This document shows positions 63,083 through 64,000 of a stretch of 64,000 nucleotides of DNA, piece by piece; the stretch's first letter is position 1; every line of letters starts with the position of its first letter. The stretch covers positions 186,001 through 250,000 of the forward strand of contig AGIG01000034.1 of NCBI GenBank assembly GCA_000227525.2, read 5' to 3'. The notes below the pieces were generated by a model. That model saw only the letters and a list, made by a program, of their open reading frames with translations. It was not told the origin of the DNA and ran no database searches. A program made the position numbers and the translations under genes. The DNA is from a gamma proteobacterium HIMB30 (GTDB taxonomy: Bacteria > Pseudomonadota > Gammaproteobacteria > Pseudomonadales > Litorivicinaceae).

Positions 63083-63165
63083 AATTGGGTGCTTTTCCGG
63101 CAAATGCACCGAAATTGTATGATTGCTGCGCTACATTGTTTCTGAAATTAAAGGAGCCTGAATGC

Positions 63166-63801
63166 ATGGCGACAGTCATCGAATTAAATAATCCGCTTGT
63201 TTTGGACAGAATCACTCGACTCCGAGACAAGACCACCTCCAGCCGAGAATTTAGACAATTTGTCAAAGAAATCACGATCCTTTTAGCCGCTGAAGCGACA
63301 AATGATTTACCCGTAACTGAGGTTGAGGTCGAGACACCGTTGCAGATCACGACTGGTCAACTGATCTCGCAGCCTGGACCTTGTATCGTCTCGATCATGC
63401 GCGCAGGAAACATCATGGCGGAGACTCTACGGGATTTGATTAGCGACGCATCAATAGGATTCATCGGGCTCGCTCGTCAACCAGTGACGCTCGAGATCGA
63501 TGACTACTACACCAATCTTCCGAACGATATAAGTGACAGATATTGCGTTGTAGTCGATCCGATGCTGGCTACCGGAAATAGCCTCAGCGTGGCTCTTCGA
63601 AAACTCATCGAAACAGGCGTAACTCAGATAACAGTGGTCAATATCCTCGCCTGTCCGGAAGGGATAGAGCGTATTACTTCTGAATATCCGGATATCAGGA
63701 TCGTGGTCGCCAAAGTCGATGACAGGCTTAACGAGAAAGGTTACATCCTGCCCGGACTAGGGGACGCAGGCGATCGTATTTACGGGACCGACGACCGCTA
63801 A
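63166..63801 (+). CDS. upp: Uracil phosphoribosyltransferase
   Basis: A 211-residue uracil phosphoribosyltransferase that makes UMP from uracil and PRPP. PRPP loop VVVDPMLATGNS (128-139), uracil-binding end GYILPGLGDAGDRIYGTDD. Start ATG 63166 has AAGGAG nine bases upstream; the frame continues to 63064 through the NtrC site and that part is not believed. Divergent from the importer-urease operon, so it may share the regulatory region. The stop overlaps the end of allA on the other strand by four bases. Confidence 0.95.
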   Translation: MATVIELNNPLVLDRITRLRDKTTSSREFRQFVKEITILLAAEATNDLPVTEVEVETPLQITTGQLISQPGPCIVSIMRAGNIMAETLRDLISDASIGFIGLARQPVTLEIDDYYTNLPNDISDRYCVVVDPMLATGNSLSVALRKLIETGVTQITVVNILACPEGIERITSEYPDIRIVVAKVDDRLNEKGYILPGLGDAGDRIYGTDDR

Positions 63802-64000
63802 ACGAGCTGAAACGACTCTGTCTGGATCTGTACGCTCGTGGGGAGTTCAATCTCGTCACAGTTATGACCATCTCCCCCACGGTCGATAATGACAAACTGT
63901 TGAGGCTCAAGTACCAGTAACGGGTGATGCCAGACATTTTGATGATAGTTCACGCCTTGCTTGCCGGTCGCCCAAAACGCACGAACCGCCTCTGGTTTTG
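63798..64000 (-). CDS. allA: Ureidoglycolate lyase, C-terminal part (5' end outside window)
   Basis: Minus-strand frame entering from the right edge and ending at 63798; about 66 C-terminal residues are visible. The segment RAFWATGKQGVNYHQNVWHH, then PLLVLEPQQFVIIDRGGDGHNCDEIEL is diagnostic of AllA-type ureidoglycolate lyase, which splits ureidoglycolate into glyoxylate and urea. The products are the substrates of the two main pathways of the window: BHAC for glyoxylate, urease for urea. Converges with upp. Confidence 0.85.
   Translation of the reverse strand, partial: KPEAVRAFWATGKQGVNYHQNVWHHPLLVLEPQQFVIIDRGGDGHNCDEIELPTSVQIQTESFQLV

Noticed and set aside
63064-63165. N-terminal extension of upp by 34 residues
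   Set aside because: The extension passes through the NtrC palindrome and lacks a ribosome site, whereas ATG 63166 has AAGGAG and gives the usual family length.

Overview
The window looks like a piece of chromosome from a free-living, probably marine, heterotrophic proteobacterium. The most likely group is Gammaproteobacteria; this is an inference from protein families such as YhiN, DUF6435, TIGR02450 and a single-chain L-serine dehydratase, not from any rRNA. Base composition is near 50% GC, genes are tightly packed, and no mobile element, CRISPR array, tRNA or rRNA was seen. The genes describe an organism living on small dissolved compounds: carbon monoxide, tri/dicarboxylates, glyoxylate, urea and ureides.

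Layout. 1-4.6 kb: end of a TAXI-type TRAP binding protein, a small-molecule kinase immediately followed by a divergent enolase paralogue, then YgjP-like and YaiI-like genes. 4.6-11 kb: a complete beta-hydroxyaspartate cycle (BHAC) operon bhcA-bhcB-bhcC-bhcD followed by a threonine-aldolase-like gene, with a divergent IclR regulator (bhcR) across an unusually AT-rich spacer. 11.8-18.2 kb: a DJ-1-like gene and a DUF4149-like gene, then tctC-tctB-tctA, a class III CoA-transferase and a citryl-CoA-lyase-like protein, read here as a citrate (or similar acid) uptake, activation and cleavage operon. 18-25 kb: mostly housekeeping and small genes (GFA, pirin, YhiN, MscS, SufU) and one frameshifted small gene. 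25.2-35.8 kb: an unbroken form I (AYRCSFR) aerobic CO dehydrogenase operon coxM-S-L-G-D-E with XdhC/MocA/MoeA-type cofactor genes and an embedded 2-oxoglutarate-oxygenase-like gene. 36-50.3 kb: a secreted protein/DUF1501/DUF1800 operon, a second CoA-transferase, aldolase-like, SDR, cNMP-binding and homocysteine methyltransferase genes, a tiny self-contained peptide transcription unit with a perfect 14-nt Shine-Dalgarno sequence, sdaA and others. 50.4-53.1 kb: an NMT1/THI5-type ABC importer with a RutR-like operator. 53.2-63 kb: one long operon potA-potD-potB-potC-racemase-ureDABCEFG. 63.1-64 kb: upp and the end of ureidoglycolate lyase (allA).

How they fit together. AllA releases glyoxylate and urea from ureidoglycolate, the last step of purine/allantoin breakdown. 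Urease turns urea into ammonia, the allantoin-racemase-like protein and the polyamine-type ABC importer may feed ureides in, and the BHAC can turn the glyoxylate into a C4 compound without losing carbon. A -24/-12 promoter and a perfect NtrC-type palindrome about 110 bp upstream of its predicted start precede the importer-urease operon, so nitrogen limitation probably drives it. A RutR-type palindrome precedes the neighbouring importer. CO oxidation supplies energy while the organic substrates supply carbon and nitrogen.
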